Part shown: one piece after another, positions 24,566-35,876 of the stretch
How the letters are laid out: each line of letters opens with the position of its first letter
How positions within the stretch are numbered: position 1 is the stretch's first letter
Assembly: GCF_901827175.1 (NCBI RefSeq)
Contig: NZ_LR594662.1
Span: 5,952,001 to 6,016,000, forward strand
Direction: 5' to 3'
From: Variovorax sp. RA8
GTDB lineage: Bacteria > Pseudomonadota > Gammaproteobacteria > Burkholderiales > Burkholderiaceae_C
DNA length: 64,000 bases
Program-made: the position numbers and the translations under genes
The notes under the pieces: generated by a model
The model's input: the letters and a program-made list of their open reading frames with translations, nothing else
Database searches by the model: none
Told to the model about the DNA's origin: nothing

Positions 24566-25330
24566 ATGTGCCAGCTTCTCGGAATGAACTGCAACACGCC
24601 GACGGACGTGACCTTCAGCTTCACGGGCTTCGCGCAACGCGGCGGGCGCACCGACCACCACGCCGACGGCTGGGGCATCGCCTTCTTCGAGGACCGGGGC
24701 CTGCGGCACTTCGTCGACCACCAGCCGGCCTGCGAGTCGCCGGTGGCCGAGCTGATCCGGCGCTACCCGATCAAGAGCCGCAACGTCATCGCCCACATCC
24801 GCAAGGCCACGCAGGGCGCGGTGAACCTGCAGAACTGCCACCCCTTCGTGCGCGAGCTGTGGGGACGCTACTGGGTGTTCGCCCACAACGGCGACCTGAA
24901 GGACTTCCGGCCGCGGCTGCACGGCAACTTCCACCCGGTGGGCAACACCGACAGCGAGCATGCCTTCTGCTGGATCATGCAGGAGCTGGCCAAGTCGCAT
25001 GCCGGCGTGCCCACCATCGATGAGCTGACGCTCACGCTGCGCGAGCTGGCGCCGCGCTTCGCACGCCAAGGCAGCTTCAACTTCATGCTCTCCAACGGGC
25101 AGGCGCTGTGGTCCCATGCCTCGACGAACCTCTGGTACATCGAGCGGCGCCACCCGTTCCTGACGGCCGAGCTCTCGGACGAAGACCTGTCCGTGGACTT
25201 CGCCCAGCACACCACGCCGGACGATCGCGTTGCGGTGGTGGTGACCGCGCCCCTGACCGTCAACGAGACCTGGACGGCCTTCGCGGCCGGCGAGCTGGCG
25301 GTCTTCGTCGACGGGCAGCGCAGGTCCTGA
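24566..25330 (+). CDS. Class II glutamine amidotransferase (YafJ-like)
   Basis: A 254-residue Ntn-type amidotransferase domain. Cys2 becomes the catalytic N-terminal nucleophile after Met removal (Met-Cys-Gln-Leu-Leu-Gly). Other active-site segments are His-Ala-Asp-Gly-Trp-Gly-Ile-Ala, Arg-Lys-Ala-Thr-Gln-Gly, and Phe-Ala-His-Asn-Gly-Asp-Leu with Asn and Gly for the oxyanion hole. There is no synthase domain, so it is a stand-alone glutaminase-like protein of the YafJ/EgtC type. It has neither ergothioneine nor purine genes around it. Its physiological substrate is unknown. It starts 27 bases after the MFS gene, probably in one transcript. Confidence 0.88.
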   Translation: MCQLLGMNCNTPTDVTFSFTGFAQRGGRTDHHADGWGIAFFEDRGLRHFVDHQPACESPVAELIRRYPIKSRNVIAHIRKATQGAVNLQNCHPFVRELWGRYWVFAHNGDLKDFRPRLHGNFHPVGNTDSEHAFCWIMQELAKSHAGVPTIDELTLTLRELAPRFARQGSFNFMLSNGQALWSHASTNLWYIERRHPFLTAELSDEDLSVDFAQHTTPDDRVAVVVTAPLTVNETWTAFAAGELAVFVDGQRRS

Positions 25331-25375
25331 GGGGCGCAAGCGCAAGAACGTGGCAGCGAAGGGAGGTCGCCCGTA

Positions 25376-25394
25376 GATAATAACGGTTCTCATT
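25376..25394. promoter_or_regulatory. Fur box upstream of the siderophore receptor
   Basis: GATAATAACGGTTCTCATT starts with a perfect GATAAT half and its other strand reads AATGAGAAC, close to the common AATGAGAA form of Fur sites. It lies 29 bases before the receptor start in an A+T-rich patch, and fits iron repression of a TonB-dependent receptor. Confidence 0.65.
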
Positions 25395-25420
25395 TGCAAC
25401 CTACTTCCCCGAGAACCGTT
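25382..25420 (+). other. Leader hairpin covering the ribosome site
   Basis: AACGGTTCTC (25382-25391) and GAGAACCGTT (25411-25420) form a perfect 10-bp stem with a 19-base loop. The right arm carries GAGAA, the only ribosome-site-like sequence before the ATG at 25423; the left arm lies within the Fur box. See the finding for interpretation. Confidence 0.7.
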
Positions 25421-25422
25421 TC

Positions 25423-27633
25423 ATGCTGCCTGTTCCCTCCCGCCTGCGCCCCGTTGCCCTCGCCGCCTTCCTGTCATTCCAAGCCTGGACCGCGACGGCC
25501 CAGCCGGGGACGGCGGAGTCGGCCGGAACGCTCTCGACGCTGACGGTCGAGGCCAGCGCCGACGCCTCGGCGGAGGGCCTCGCCAAGCCCTTCGCGGGCG
25601 GCCAGGTCGCGCGCGGTGGGCGCACAGGCATCCTGGGCAACCAGGACTACATGAGCTCGCCCTTCGGCGTGACCAGCTACACCAACGAGCTGATCCAGAA
25701 CCAGCAGGCGCGCAGCGTAGGCGACGTGCTGCAGAACAACTCGTCGGTGCGGGTGGCGCGCGGCTTCGGGAATTTCCAGGAGTCGTACTTCATCCGCGGC
25801 TTCATCCTGACCTCGGACAGCGTCGCCTACAACGGCCTCTACAGCCTGCTGCCGCGCCAGTACATCTCGTCCGAGCTGTTCGAGCGGGTCGAGGTGCTGC
25901 AGGGCGCCAGCGCCTTCCTGACGGGCGCAGCGCCGGGCGGCGACGGCATCGGCGGCTCGGTCAACCTGCTGCCCAAGCGCGCCGGCAGCGAGCCGCTGAC
26001 GCATCTCACGCTGGGCGCCTCCAGCGGTTCGCAGGTCTATGCCGCGACCGACATCGCGCGCCGCTTCGGCCCCGACCAGAGCCTGGGCATCCGCGTCAAC
26101 GCGGCCCATCGCGACGGCGGCACCGGCGTGGACAACGAGCACGTGAAGCTCGACGTGGCCTCCGTCGGCCTCGACTGGCGCAGCCGCAACGCGCGCCTGT
26201 CCGCCGACATCGGCCACCAGGAGCACCGGCTGAGCGAGACGCGCACCAACGTCACGCTGGGCAGCGGCGTGAGCATCGTGCCGGCGGCGCCGGATGCGAA
26301 GACCAACTGGGCACAGCCCTGGAGCTACTCCAACGAGCGCGACACCTTCGGCACACTGCGCGGCGAATACGATTTCAGCGACAACGTCACCGGCTGGTTC
26401 GCGGCCGGCATGCGCCGCGGCGTCGAGGCCAACTCGCTGGCCAATCTCAGCGTGAGCGATGCACTCACCGGCGCGGGCACCACCTACCGCTTCGACAACA
26501 CGGGCATCGAGAAGGTCAAGACCGGCCAGCTCGGCGTGCGTGGCAAGCTCGCGACCGGGCCGGTGAAGCACGAGCTGGTGGCCGCCTACGACTACTTCGA
26601 GTCGGACCGGAAGAACGCCTACCGCTTCGATTTCCTCAACACCCAGAGCACCAATCTCTACAACCCGATTCCCTCGTTCCTGCCGGCCTTCAGCGCCTTC
26701 TCGCTCGGCGGCAACGACCTGAGTTCGCCGCGGACGACCGGGAAAAAGCGGCTGACCAGTTACGCCATCGGCGACACGATGTCCTTCCTGGACGCCTCGG
26801 TGCTGGTCACGGTCGGCGCCCGCCGCCAGACGCTGGACATCGACAGCTTCGCCTACGACACCGGCGCGCAGATCGGCGACTACGACCAGAGCCGCACCAG
26901 CCCCGCGGCGGGAGTGGTGTTCAAGGCCACGAAGGAACTGTCGGTCTACGCGAACTACATCGAGAGCCTGGCCGCCGGCGAGACGGCGCCGGCCCAGGTC
27001 GGCGGCCGGCCGGTGCTCAACGCAGGGCAGGCGCTCGCGCCCTATGTCGCCAAGCAGAAGGAGCTCGGCCTCAAGTACGACGGTGGCGGCCTCGGCGCGA
27101 CCGCGGCGCTGTTCTCGATCGAGAAGCCGCGCGCCCTGATCAATGCGGCCGGCACCTTTGCCACGGAGGGCAAGGACCGCCACCAGGGCCTGGAGGTGAC
27201 AGCCTTCGGCGAACCGGTGAAAGGCCTGCGCGTGCTGGGCGGCGTGACGCTGCTGAACGCCAAGCAGAAGGACACGGGCATCGCCACCACCGACGGCAGG
27301 CGCGTGATCGGCGTGCCGAAGGCACAAGGCACGCTGGGCCTGGAATGGGACGTGCCGGGCGTGCGGGGCCTCTCGCTGGACGCCCGCATGATCACGAGCG
27401 GCCACAGCTATGCGGACGCGACCAACACCCTGCGCGTGCCCGGCTGGACCCGGCTTGACGTCGGCGCGCGCTACATCACCGAAGTCGCCGGCCGCCTGCT
27501 GACGCTGCGCGCGCGCATCGACAACGTTGCGAACCGCGACTACTGGGCCTCGGTCGGCGGCTCGCCCGGCGCCGGCTACCTGGTGCTGGGCAACCCGCGC
27601 ACCTTCAGCCTGACGGCTTCTGTCGACTTCTGA
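25423..27633 (+). CDS. TonB-dependent siderophore receptor
   Basis: A 736-residue outer-membrane receptor. Residues 1-26 form a signal peptide. A plug domain follows (residues about 70-220) with Gly-Asp-Val-Leu-Gln-Asn-Asn-Ser-Ser-Val-Arg-Val, Tyr-Phe-Ile-Arg-Gly-Phe, Phe-Glu-Arg-Val-Glu-Val-Leu-Gln-Gly and Gly-Gly-Ser-Val-Asn-Leu. The remainder is a 22-strand beta-barrel with many Tyr/Arg-rich strands and a terminal Phe. Such receptors import ferric siderophores using TonB-ExbB-ExbD energy. The upstream Fur box fits iron regulation. There are no siderophore synthesis genes nearby, so it may take up a foreign siderophore; pattern is FhuE/FcuA-like, but the ligand is not certain. Confidence 0.93.
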   Translation: MLPVPSRLRPVALAAFLSFQAWTATAQPGTAESAGTLSTLTVEASADASAEGLAKPFAGGQVARGGRTGILGNQDYMSSPFGVTSYTNELIQNQQARSVGDVLQNNSSVRVARGFGNFQESYFIRGFILTSDSVAYNGLYSLLPRQYISSELFERVEVLQGASAFLTGAAPGGDGIGGSVNLLPKRAGSEPLTHLTLGASSGSQVYAATDIARRFGPDQSLGIRVNAAHRDGGTGVDNEHVKLDVASVGLDWRSRNARLSADIGHQEHRLSETRTNVTLGSGVSIVPAAPDAKTNWAQPWSYSNERDTFGTLRGEYDFSDNVTGWFAAGMRRGVEANSLANLSVSDALTGAGTTYRFDNTGIEKVKTGQLGVRGKLATGPVKHELVAAYDYFESDRKNAYRFDFLNTQSTNLYNPIPSFLPAFSAFSLGGNDLSSPRTTGKKRLTSYAIGDTMSFLDASVLVTVGARRQTLDIDSFAYDTGAQIGDYDQSRTSPAAGVVFKATKELSVYANYIESLAAGETAPAQVGGRPVLNAGQALAPYVAKQKELGLKYDGGGLGATAALFSIEKPRALINAAGTFATEGKDRHQGLEVTAFGEPVKGLRVLGGVTLLNAKQKDTGIATTDGRRVIGVPKAQGTLGLEWDVPGVRGLSLDARMITSGHSYADATNTLRVPGWTRLDVGARYITEVAGRLLTLRARIDNVANRDYWASVGGSPGAGYLVLGNPRTFSLTASVDF

Positions 27634-27712
27634 GGCGGCGGGCGCCATGCGCAGCTGCTGGACGCGGTCGCGATGACCCGCGCGGGAGCTCGACAGCAAC
27701 CGCTCTGAAGTC

Positions 27713-28657
27713 TCAGCGCAGCTCGGCCTCGAGCGCGTCGATGAACATCGCCGGCACGTCGAAGCCGGTCTGGTCCGTGATTTCCTGGAAGCAGGTCGGG
27801 CTGGTGACGTTGATCTCGGTGAGCGAGTTGCCGATCACGTCGAGCCCGATCAGCAGCAGCCCGCGCTCGTAGAGCACCGGGCCGATGGCTTCGGCAATGC
27901 GCCGGTCCTGGTCGGTCAGCGGCTGGGCCACGCCCTTGCCGCCGGCCGCGAGGTTGCCGCGCACCTCGCTGCCCTGCGGGATGCGCGCGAGGCTGTAAGG
28001 CACGGGCTGGCCGGCGATCACCAGGATGCGCTTGTCGCCCTGCGTGATCTCGGGCACGAAGCGCTGCACCATGATGGTCTGCGCGCCGTGCCTGTTGAGC
28101 GTCTCGACGATGGAGCCCAGGTTGAGCCCGTCGGCGCGCACGCGGAAGATGCCCATGCCACCCATGCCGTCCAATGGCTTCAGGATGATCTCCTGGTGCT
28201 CGGCGTGAAAGGCGCGAACCGCATCCGGGTCGCGCGTGACCAGGGTCGGCGTCGTGTATTCGGCGAACTCCATGATCGCCAGCTTCTCGGGATGGTCGCG
28301 CAGCGCGCGCGGGCGGTTGATGACGCGCGCGCCCTCGCGCTCGGCCTGCTCCAGCAGGTGCGTGGCGTAGATGTACTCGGCGTCGAAGGGCGGGTCCTTG
28401 CGCATCAGCACTGCGTCGAAGGCGTGCAGCGGGCGCTCGATCACCGCGTCTTCGCGAAACCAGGGCTCCTGCTCGCCGGTCAGCACGACCTCGCGCACCT
28501 TCGCGGTGACCGGGCGGCCGCGCTGCCAGTTGAGGTCCTGCGGCACGCAGGCCGAGATCTTGTGCCCGCGGCGCTGCGCCTCGCGCATCATCGAGAAGGT
28601 GGTGTCCTTGTAGATCTTGAAATGCTCGAGAGGATCGGCAATGAAGAGGATGTGCAT
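27713..28657 (-). CDS. gshB: Glutathione synthetase
   Basis: A 314-residue ATP-grasp enzyme that joins gamma-glutamylcysteine and glycine to make glutathione. The N-terminus Phe-Ile-Ala-Asp-Pro-Leu, the Arg-Lys-Asp-Pro-Pro-Phe-Asp segment, and the ATP-grasp core Lys-Pro-Leu-Asp-Gly-Met-Gly-Gly are characteristic, as are Gly-Asp-Lys-Arg and the C-terminal Asn-Val-Thr-Ser-Pro-Thr. The ATG shares one base with the TGA of the upstream benE gene, so it is translated from the gshA-kup-benE-gshB transcript. Length is typical. It completes the pathway begun by gshA encoded 3.3 kb upstream. Confidence 0.96.
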   Translation of the reverse strand: MHILFIADPLEHFKIYKDTTFSMMREAQRRGHKISACVPQDLNWQRGRPVTAKVREVVLTGEQEPWFREDAVIERPLHAFDAVLMRKDPPFDAEYIYATHLLEQAEREGARVINRPRALRDHPEKLAIMEFAEYTTPTLVTRDPDAVRAFHAEHQEIILKPLDGMGGMGIFRVRADGLNLGSIVETLNRHGAQTIMVQRFVPEITQGDKRILVIAGQPVPYSLARIPQGSEVRGNLAAGGKGVAQPLTDQDRRIAEAIGPVLYERGLLLIGLDVIGNSLTEINVTSPTCFQEITDQTGFDVPAMFIDALEAELR

Positions 28658-29931
28658 CAGGATGTCTTTCCGGCGGTCGAAGAAGGGCGGGCTGCGTCTG
28701 CGGTAGCGGCGGCCCGGTTATCTTGCTTGATCTTGCAGCCAGGTGCGATGTCCCTGCCGGCGGAGGGTTTGCGGCCCAGCTGCTGGATCGCGAGCGCGAG
28801 CGCGCCGGCCACCACGCCCCAGAAGGCCGAGCCGATGCCCGCGATGGTCAGGCCCGAGAGCGTGACGAGGAAAGTGATCAGCGCTGCCTCGCGGTGCGAT
28901 TCGTCGCGCACCGCCGCGGCCAGGCCGCCGCCGATGGTGCCCAGCAGCGCCAGCCCGGCGATGGCCGCGACCAGTTCCTTCGGGAAGGCCGTGAGCAGCC
29001 CCGTGACCGCCGCGCCGAACAGGCCGATCACCACGTAGATGGCGCCGCAGCTCACGGCCGCGGTGTAGCGCCGCGCCGGGTCTTCGTGCGCCTCGCGGCC
29101 CATGCAGATCGCCGCGGTGATCGCGCTCAGGTTGAGGGCGAAGGCGCCGAAGGGCGCAAGCACCAGCGTGGCGAGGCCGCTGATGGTGATGAGCTTGGAG
29201 ATCGGCAGTTCATAACCGGCGGCCCGGATTGCCGCCACGCCCGGCAGGTTCTGCGAGGCCATGGTCACGACGAAGAGCGGCAGCGCCAGGCTCACCACCG
29301 CCTGCCAGCTGAAGACCGGCAGGGTGAACACCGGCACCGCGGCACTGAAATGCACTGCACTCCAGGCCAGCTCGCCGCGCGCCGCCACGAAGACGATGGC
29401 GACCAGGAGCGTCAGCGGCACCGCGTAGCGCGGCAGCAGGCGCCGCGCCACCAGGTAGCACAGGAGCATCAGCAGCACCAGCGCGAGCGCGGTGCGCGCC
29501 GCCAGGAAGGCCTCGAGCCCGAAGCGCGCCAGCACGCCGGCCAGCAGCGCCGAGGCCAGGGCCATGGGAATCCGGTTCATCACGCGCTCGAACCAGCCGG
29601 TGGCGCCGGCCACCGTGATCAGCAGCGCGCAGACGATGAAGGCCCCGACCGCCTCGCCCATGCCGTAGCCCGACCCGGCCACCGCCAGCACCGCCGCGCC
29701 GGGCGTGCTCCAGGCGATCATCACGGGCTTGCGCCACCAAAGGGATGTGACCGCCGAGGTCAGCCCCATGCCCAGGCCGAGCGCCCACATCCACGAGCTG
29801 ATGATCTCGGGTGTGGCGCCGAAGGCCTGCGCCGCCTGGAACACGATGGCCACGGAGCTCGTGAAACCCACCAGCACGGCAACGAAACCCGCGGTGAAGG
29901 ATGCGAGGCTCAGATCCTTGAAGAAGCGCAT
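28657..29931 (-). CDS. benE: BenE family benzoate/proton symporter
   Basis: A 424-residue membrane protein with about 12 hydrophobic helices and the BenE signatures: Phe-Thr-Ser-Ser-Val-Ala-Ile-Val-Phe-Gln-Ala, Trp-Ser-Thr-Pro-Gly-Ala-Ala in a re-entrant loop, and Thr-Met-Ala-Ser-Gln-Asn-Leu-Pro-Gly. The family imports benzoate or related compounds, though many members have no proven substrate. ATG 29931 is preferred since the reading frame before it carries no family sequence; no clear ribosome site is seen. The tail after about residue 390 is hydrophilic. It lies between kup and gshB, overlapping the gshB start by one base. No benzoate catabolic genes are in the window, so the symbol reflects the family only. 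Confidence 0.87.
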   Translation of the reverse strand: MRFFKDLSLASFTAGFVAVLVGFTSSVAIVFQAAQAFGATPEIISSWMWALGLGMGLTSAVTSLWWRKPVMIAWSTPGAAVLAVAGSGYGMGEAVGAFIVCALLITVAGATGWFERVMNRIPMALASALLAGVLARFGLEAFLAARTALALVLLMLLCYLVARRLLPRYAVPLTLLVAIVFVAARGELAWSAVHFSAAVPVFTLPVFSWQAVVSLALPLFVVTMASQNLPGVAAIRAAGYELPISKLITISGLATLVLAPFGAFALNLSAITAAICMGREAHEDPARRYTAAVSCGAIYVVIGLFGAAVTGLLTAFPKELVAAIAGLALLGTIGGGLAAAVRDESHREAALITFLVTLSGLTIAGIGSAFWGVVAGALALAIQQLGRKPSAGRDIAPGCKIKQDNRAAATADAARPSSTAGKTS

Positions 29932-29956
29932 GGAGGCGAAAGCAGAAGTCAGAGGC

Positions 29957-31840
<1,884 letters not shown>

Positions 31841-31989
31841 CAACGAGGGCGTCCGGCGTGGGATGCACGCCCTGGCGCCTCGTCGGCCTCAAGCGGCCTC
31901 CGCGTCGCCCTCCGCCCTCGGGTTCTTGCGTTGCTGTGGGGTCGCTATTTTGCCGCCACCCGGACCCGGCGCAAGGCCGGACTAAGAAA

Positions 31990-33288
31990 TCATTCGTACG
32001 TCTCGGCGTCGGGATTGGTCGCTTCCATCTCATAACTGGCCGCCACCATGGCCAGGCGCCCGATCACGCCGTACATGTAGAAGCGGTTGGGGGCGCTCGC
32101 ACCCGGCTTGGCGCCGGGCTGCGGTAAGTGCGCACTCTCCGAGAACGCCAGCGGCACGAAGCTGGCGCCCGGAAGATTGAGGTTCTCGTCGGGGCTGCGC
32201 TCCGCATGCACCCGGTAGAAGCCGCCGACCACGTAGCGGTCCATCATGTAGACCACCGGCTCGGCGACGCCGTTGTGGACGCGCTCGTTGGTCAGCACGC
32301 CTTCCTGCACGATCAGGTCGCTGGCGATCCGCACCTCGTCGTTGGCGGCGGCCGAGCGGGTGCGCGCGCGGCGGTTGAAGGCCTCCAGGTCCTTGAGGTC
32401 GCGCACGGTCATCACGCCCATGGGGTCGGCGCCGTTGTCCGCCTTGACCACCACGAAGGGCTTCTCGTTGATGCCGTATTCCTTGTACTTGCGCCGGATC
32501 TTGGTGAGCAGCGCATCGACATGGCTGGTCAGCACGTCCAGCCCCTTGCCTTCCGCCAGGTCGACGCCGCCGGCGCGCGCGTACATGGGATTGATCAGCC
32601 AGGGGTCGATGCCCAGCAGCTTGCCGAAGCGCTTGGACACTTCCTCGTAGCTGTGGAGATGGTTGCTCTTGCGGCGCACCGACCAGCCGGCATGCAGCGG
32701 CGGCAGCAGGTACTGCTCATGCAGGTCTTCCAGGATGCCCGGCGTGCCGGCCGACAGGTCGTTGTTGAGCAGGATGGTGCAGGGGTCGAAATGCTTGAGC
32801 CCCAGGCGCCGCCGGCTGCGTACCACCGGCTCCAGGCACACGCTCTCGCCATGGGGTAGCTCGATCTTCTTGGGCGACTTGATGGCGGGGTCGATGGAGC
32901 CCACCCTGACGTTGAGCCCCGCCATGTGGAAGATCTTTACCAGGCGCGCGACATTGGCCAGGTAGAAGGTGTTCTTCGAGTGGTTCTCGGGGATCACCAG
33001 CAGGTTGCGCGCCTCGGGGCAGATCTTCTCGATCGCGGCCTGCGCGGCCTGCACCGCCAGCGGCAGCATGTCGTCGGTGAGATTGTTCCAGCCGCGCGGA
33101 AAGAGACTGGTGTCGACCGGCGCCAGCTTGAAGCCGGCATTGCGGATGTCGACCGCGCTGTAGAAGGGCGGCGTGTGCTCCATCCATTCGAGGCGGAACC
33201 AGCGCTCGATGGCCGGCATGGAGTCGAGGATGCGTTGCTCGAGTTCGTTGATCGGGCCGGTCAGGGCGGTGACGAGGTGGGGGACCAT
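31990..33288 (-). CDS. gshA: Glutamate-cysteine ligase, proteobacterial type
   Basis: A 432-residue gamma-glutamylcysteine synthetase of the form found in Beta- and Gammaproteobacteria that is distinct from the E. coli type. It performs the first step of glutathione synthesis. Recognisable segments are Pro-Arg-Gly-Trp-Asn-Asn-Leu, Ile-Pro-Glu-Asn-His-Ser-Lys-Asn, Ile-Leu-Leu-Asn-Asn-Asp-Leu-Ser, Val-Lys-Ala-Asp-Asn-Gly-Ala-Asp-Pro-Met-Gly, and the C-terminal Arg-Phe-Tyr-Met-Tyr-Gly-Val-Ile. It is the first gene of a probable gshA-kup-benE-gshB unit. A TACAAT-like -10 element lies at about 33334-33339 on the minus strand. Confidence 0.95.
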   Translation of the reverse strand: MVPHLVTALTGPINELEQRILDSMPAIERWFRLEWMEHTPPFYSAVDIRNAGFKLAPVDTSLFPRGWNNLTDDMLPLAVQAAQAAIEKICPEARNLLVIPENHSKNTFYLANVARLVKIFHMAGLNVRVGSIDPAIKSPKKIELPHGESVCLEPVVRSRRRLGLKHFDPCTILLNNDLSAGTPGILEDLHEQYLLPPLHAGWSVRRKSNHLHSYEEVSKRFGKLLGIDPWLINPMYARAGGVDLAEGKGLDVLTSHVDALLTKIRRKYKEYGINEKPFVVVKADNGADPMGVMTVRDLKDLEAFNRRARTRSAAANDEVRIASDLIVQEGVLTNERVHNGVAEPVVYMMDRYVVGGFYRVHAERSPDENLNLPGASFVPLAFSESAHLPQPGAKPGASAPNRFYMYGVIGRLAMVAASYEMEATNPDAETYE

Positions 33289-33436
33289 GAGGCGGCCTTG
33301 TTATGGGTGTTCTGCAACGAAAGGTGGAGTGGAATTGTAGGATTTGGGGGTGCCGGCATGGATGACAAGCCGTCTCGATACGGCGGACCGGACGCAGAGG
33401 ACGCGCGAAACCTTGCGGTACGGATCTCCGCTTTAG

Positions 33437-34729
33437 TCAGCTTCGCACTTCCCCCTGCCCCAGCACCACGTATTTGAGCGAGGTCAGCCCCTCGATTCCC
33501 ACCGGCCCACGCGCATGGAACTTGTCGGTGCTGATGCCGATCTCGGCGCCCAGCCCGAACTCGAAGCCGTCGGCGAAGCGGGTGCTGGCGTTCACCATCA
33601 CGCTGGCCGAATCCACTTCGCGCAGGAAGCGCTGGGCATGCACGTGGTCGCGGGTGACGATGGCGTCGGTGTGGTGGCTGGAATAGCGGTTGATGTGGGC
33701 GATGGCCTCGTCCACGTCCTCCACCACCTTGATGCTGATGACGGCCGCCAGGTATTCCTCCGACCAGTCGGACTCGACCGCGTCGACCACCCGGGCACCC
33801 GGCGGCAGCGCGCCCTCGGCCCGCAGGATGCGGGCGGCAGCGGGGTCGCAGCGCATCTCGACCCCCTTGGCCGCGAAGATGGAGCCGATCTCGGGCAGGA
33901 AGCTCTCGGCCATCGAGGCCGCCACCAGCAGGCCTTCCGCCGCGTTGCAGGGGCTGTACTTCTGGGTCTTGGCGTTATCGACGATGCGCACCGCCATGTC
34001 GAGCTCGGCCGTGTCGTCGACGTAGACATGGCAGTTGCCGTCCAGGTGCTTGATCACCGGCACCTTGGCCTCGCGGCTGATGCGCTCGATCAGCCCCTTG
34101 CCCCCCCGCGGGATGATCACGTCCACGAACTCGGGCATGGCGATCAGCCGGCCCACCGCCTCGCGGTCGGTGGTCTGCACCAGTTGGACCGCCTTCACCG
34201 GCAGGCCGGCTTCGGCCAGCGCCTCGCCCACCAGCGTGGCCAGGGCCTTGTTCGACTCGATGGCCTCCGAACCTCCGCGCAGGATCGCCGCGTTGCCGCT
34301 TTTGATCGCCAGGCTGGCAGCCTCGATGGTCACGTTGGGCCGGCTCTCGTAGATCATGCCGAAGACGCCGATCGGCACCCGCATCTGGCCCACGCGGATG
34401 CCGCTGGGCTGCTGCCGCATGCCGATGACCTCGCCGATCACGTCGGGCATGGCGGCCAGCTGCTCGCAGCCCAGCGCCACGGTCTCGATGGTCTTGGGCG
34501 CCAGCTTGAGACGGTCGACCATCGGCGCCGAGAGGCCCGCAGCCCGCGCGCGCTCGATGTCGCGCGCATTGGCAGGCGCCAGGGCTTCGGCGCTCTCGCG
34601 CAGGCGGCGCGCCAGCGCCCTGAGCGCTTGGTTCTTGGTCGCCGCGGGGGCCTTCGCCATCCGGGCAGCCGCTGCCTTGGCCTGCAGCCCCAGGGCCTGC
34701 ATGTATTCGTTGACGTTGAAGGCGTTCAT
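33437..34729 (-). CDS. proA: Glutamate-5-semialdehyde dehydrogenase (gamma-glutamyl phosphate reductase)
   Basis: A 430-residue NADPH enzyme reducing gamma-glutamyl phosphate in proline synthesis. Features are the [17 protein letters not shown] segment, Ile-Pro-Arg-Gly-Gly-Lys-Gly-Leu, and the active-site Cys in Tyr-Ser-Pro-Cys-Asn-Ala, followed by [10 protein letters not shown] near the end. ATG 34729 was chosen; the open frame before it lacks family similarity. It is the last gene of the bamE-to-proA block, 85 bp after holA. Its partner proB is not in the window. Confidence 0.96.
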   Translation of the reverse strand: MNAFNVNEYMQALGLQAKAAAARMAKAPAATKNQALRALARRLRESAEALAPANARDIERARAAGLSAPMVDRLKLAPKTIETVALGCEQLAAMPDVIGEVIGMRQQPSGIRVGQMRVPIGVFGMIYESRPNVTIEAASLAIKSGNAAILRGGSEAIESNKALATLVGEALAEAGLPVKAVQLVQTTDREAVGRLIAMPEFVDVIIPRGGKGLIERISREAKVPVIKHLDGNCHVYVDDTAELDMAVRIVDNAKTQKYSPCNAAEGLLVAASMAESFLPEIGSIFAAKGVEMRCDPAAARILRAEGALPPGARVVDAVESDWSEEYLAAVISIKVVEDVDEAIAHINRYSSHHTDAIVTRDHVHAQRFLREVDSASVMVNASTRFADGFEFGLGAEIGISTDKFHARGPVGIEGLTSLKYVVLGQGEVRS

Positions 34730-34814
34730 GCCGCGCATTTTCCCACGCGGGGCCCGCCGGATCGGGCGACGCATGGAAACGCCGGGTTCCCAAAAGAGCA
34801 ACGCCGCGTGGACT

Positions 34815-35876
34815 TCAGCCCCGTGCCGGCGCGGTACAAGCCCGGCACAGCATCAGCGCCAGCCGCTGCAGCGCCTGCCAGCCGCTGGCCGGCCAGTCGG
34901 GCTGTTTCAACCCCTTGACGATGCCGTCCACCACGTGGGCGGCGCGCAGCAGCCGGGCCAGCGCGCGCTCGTCCAGCCGCGGCAGCACGCGCTCGAAGGC
35001 GCGCTCGCGCGGCCCCCAGATGCGGTTTTCGCGCAGCGCCATCGGCAGCGGGCGGCCGGCCGACATGGCGTCCTTCACCCGCTTGAGCGCGCGGATGTCC
35101 TCGGCCAACGTGTAGTGCACCAGGACCTCGGCCTCGCCCTCGGCCTGCAGGCCGTCGAGCATGCGTGCCACGCGCTGGGGGTTGCCGCCCAGCACCGCCT
35201 CGGAGAGCTTGAAGACGTCGTAGCGCGCCACGTTGTTCACCGCGGCCTCGACCTGCTCCCAGCCGAGCTCGCCCGCGGGGTACAGCAGCGCGAGCTTCTG
35301 GATCTCCTGGTGCGCTGCCAGCAGGTTGCCTTCGACGCGGTCGGCGAAGAACTGCAGGGTGCGCTGGCCCTCCTCGCCCCCCTTCACCCGCTGCGCCTGC
35401 CGCGCCAGCCGCTGCGCGATCCACTGCGGCAGCGCGGCGCGCTCGATGGCTTCGACGGGCACGCTGACGCCGTGGTTCTCGAGGGCCGCGAACCAGGCGC
35501 CGGTGCGCGTGGCCTTGTCCAGCCGCGGCAGCAGGACCAGCGTCAGGGTGCTGTCATTGCCCGCAGCGGCCTCGGCAATCTGTTGCAGCGCGGCGCTGCC
35601 GTCCTTGCCCGGCTTGCCGGAGGGGACGCGGATCTCCACGATCTGCCGCTCGGCGAACAGGCTCAGCGAGCCGCCGGCCGCCAGCACCGCGCTCCAGTCG
35701 AAGTGCGCGCCGGCCACGGTGTACGAGCTGCGCTCGGTGTAGCCCTGCTGCCGCGCCGCCGCGCGGATCGCGTCGGCCGTTTCCTGCGCCAGCAGCGGCT
35801 CGTCGCCGTGGACGACGTAGAGCGGCTTCAGCCCCTTCTGCAGGTGGGCTTCGAGCTGGGCCGCGGCGAGCTGCAT
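34815..35876 (-). CDS. holA: DNA polymerase III subunit delta
   Basis: A 353-residue clamp-loader subunit that opens the beta sliding clamp. The N-terminal domain has [11 protein letters not shown] with the usual Gly-Asp-Glu-Pro-Leu motif and Ala-Ile-Arg-Ala-Ala-Ala. The middle and C-terminal domains are helical, with the [12 protein letters not shown] segment of the family. Its ATG overlaps the lptE stop by one base. The order leuS-lptE-holA is widely conserved in Proteobacteria, which supports the calls for all three. Confidence 0.95.
   Translation of the reverse strand: MQLAAAQLEAHLQKGLKPLYVVHGDEPLLAQETADAIRAAARQQGYTERSSYTVAGAHFDWSAVLAAGGSLSLFAERQIVEIRVPSGKPGKDGSAALQQIAEAAAGNDSTLTLVLLPRLDKATRTGAWFAALENHGVSVPVEAIERAALPQWIAQRLARQAQRVKGGEEGQRTLQFFADRVEGNLLAAHQEIQKLALLYPAGELGWEQVEAAVNNVARYDVFKLSEAVLGGNPQRVARMLDGLQAEGEAEVLVHYTLAEDIRALKRVKDAMSAGRPLPMALRENRIWGPRERAFERVLPRLDERALARLLRAAHVVDGIVKGLKQPDWPASGWQALQRLALMLCRACTAPARG

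Noticed and set aside
25474..27699. 741-codon minus-strand open frame over the TonB receptor
   Set aside because: Antisense shadow; the receptor has signal peptide, plug and barrel features.
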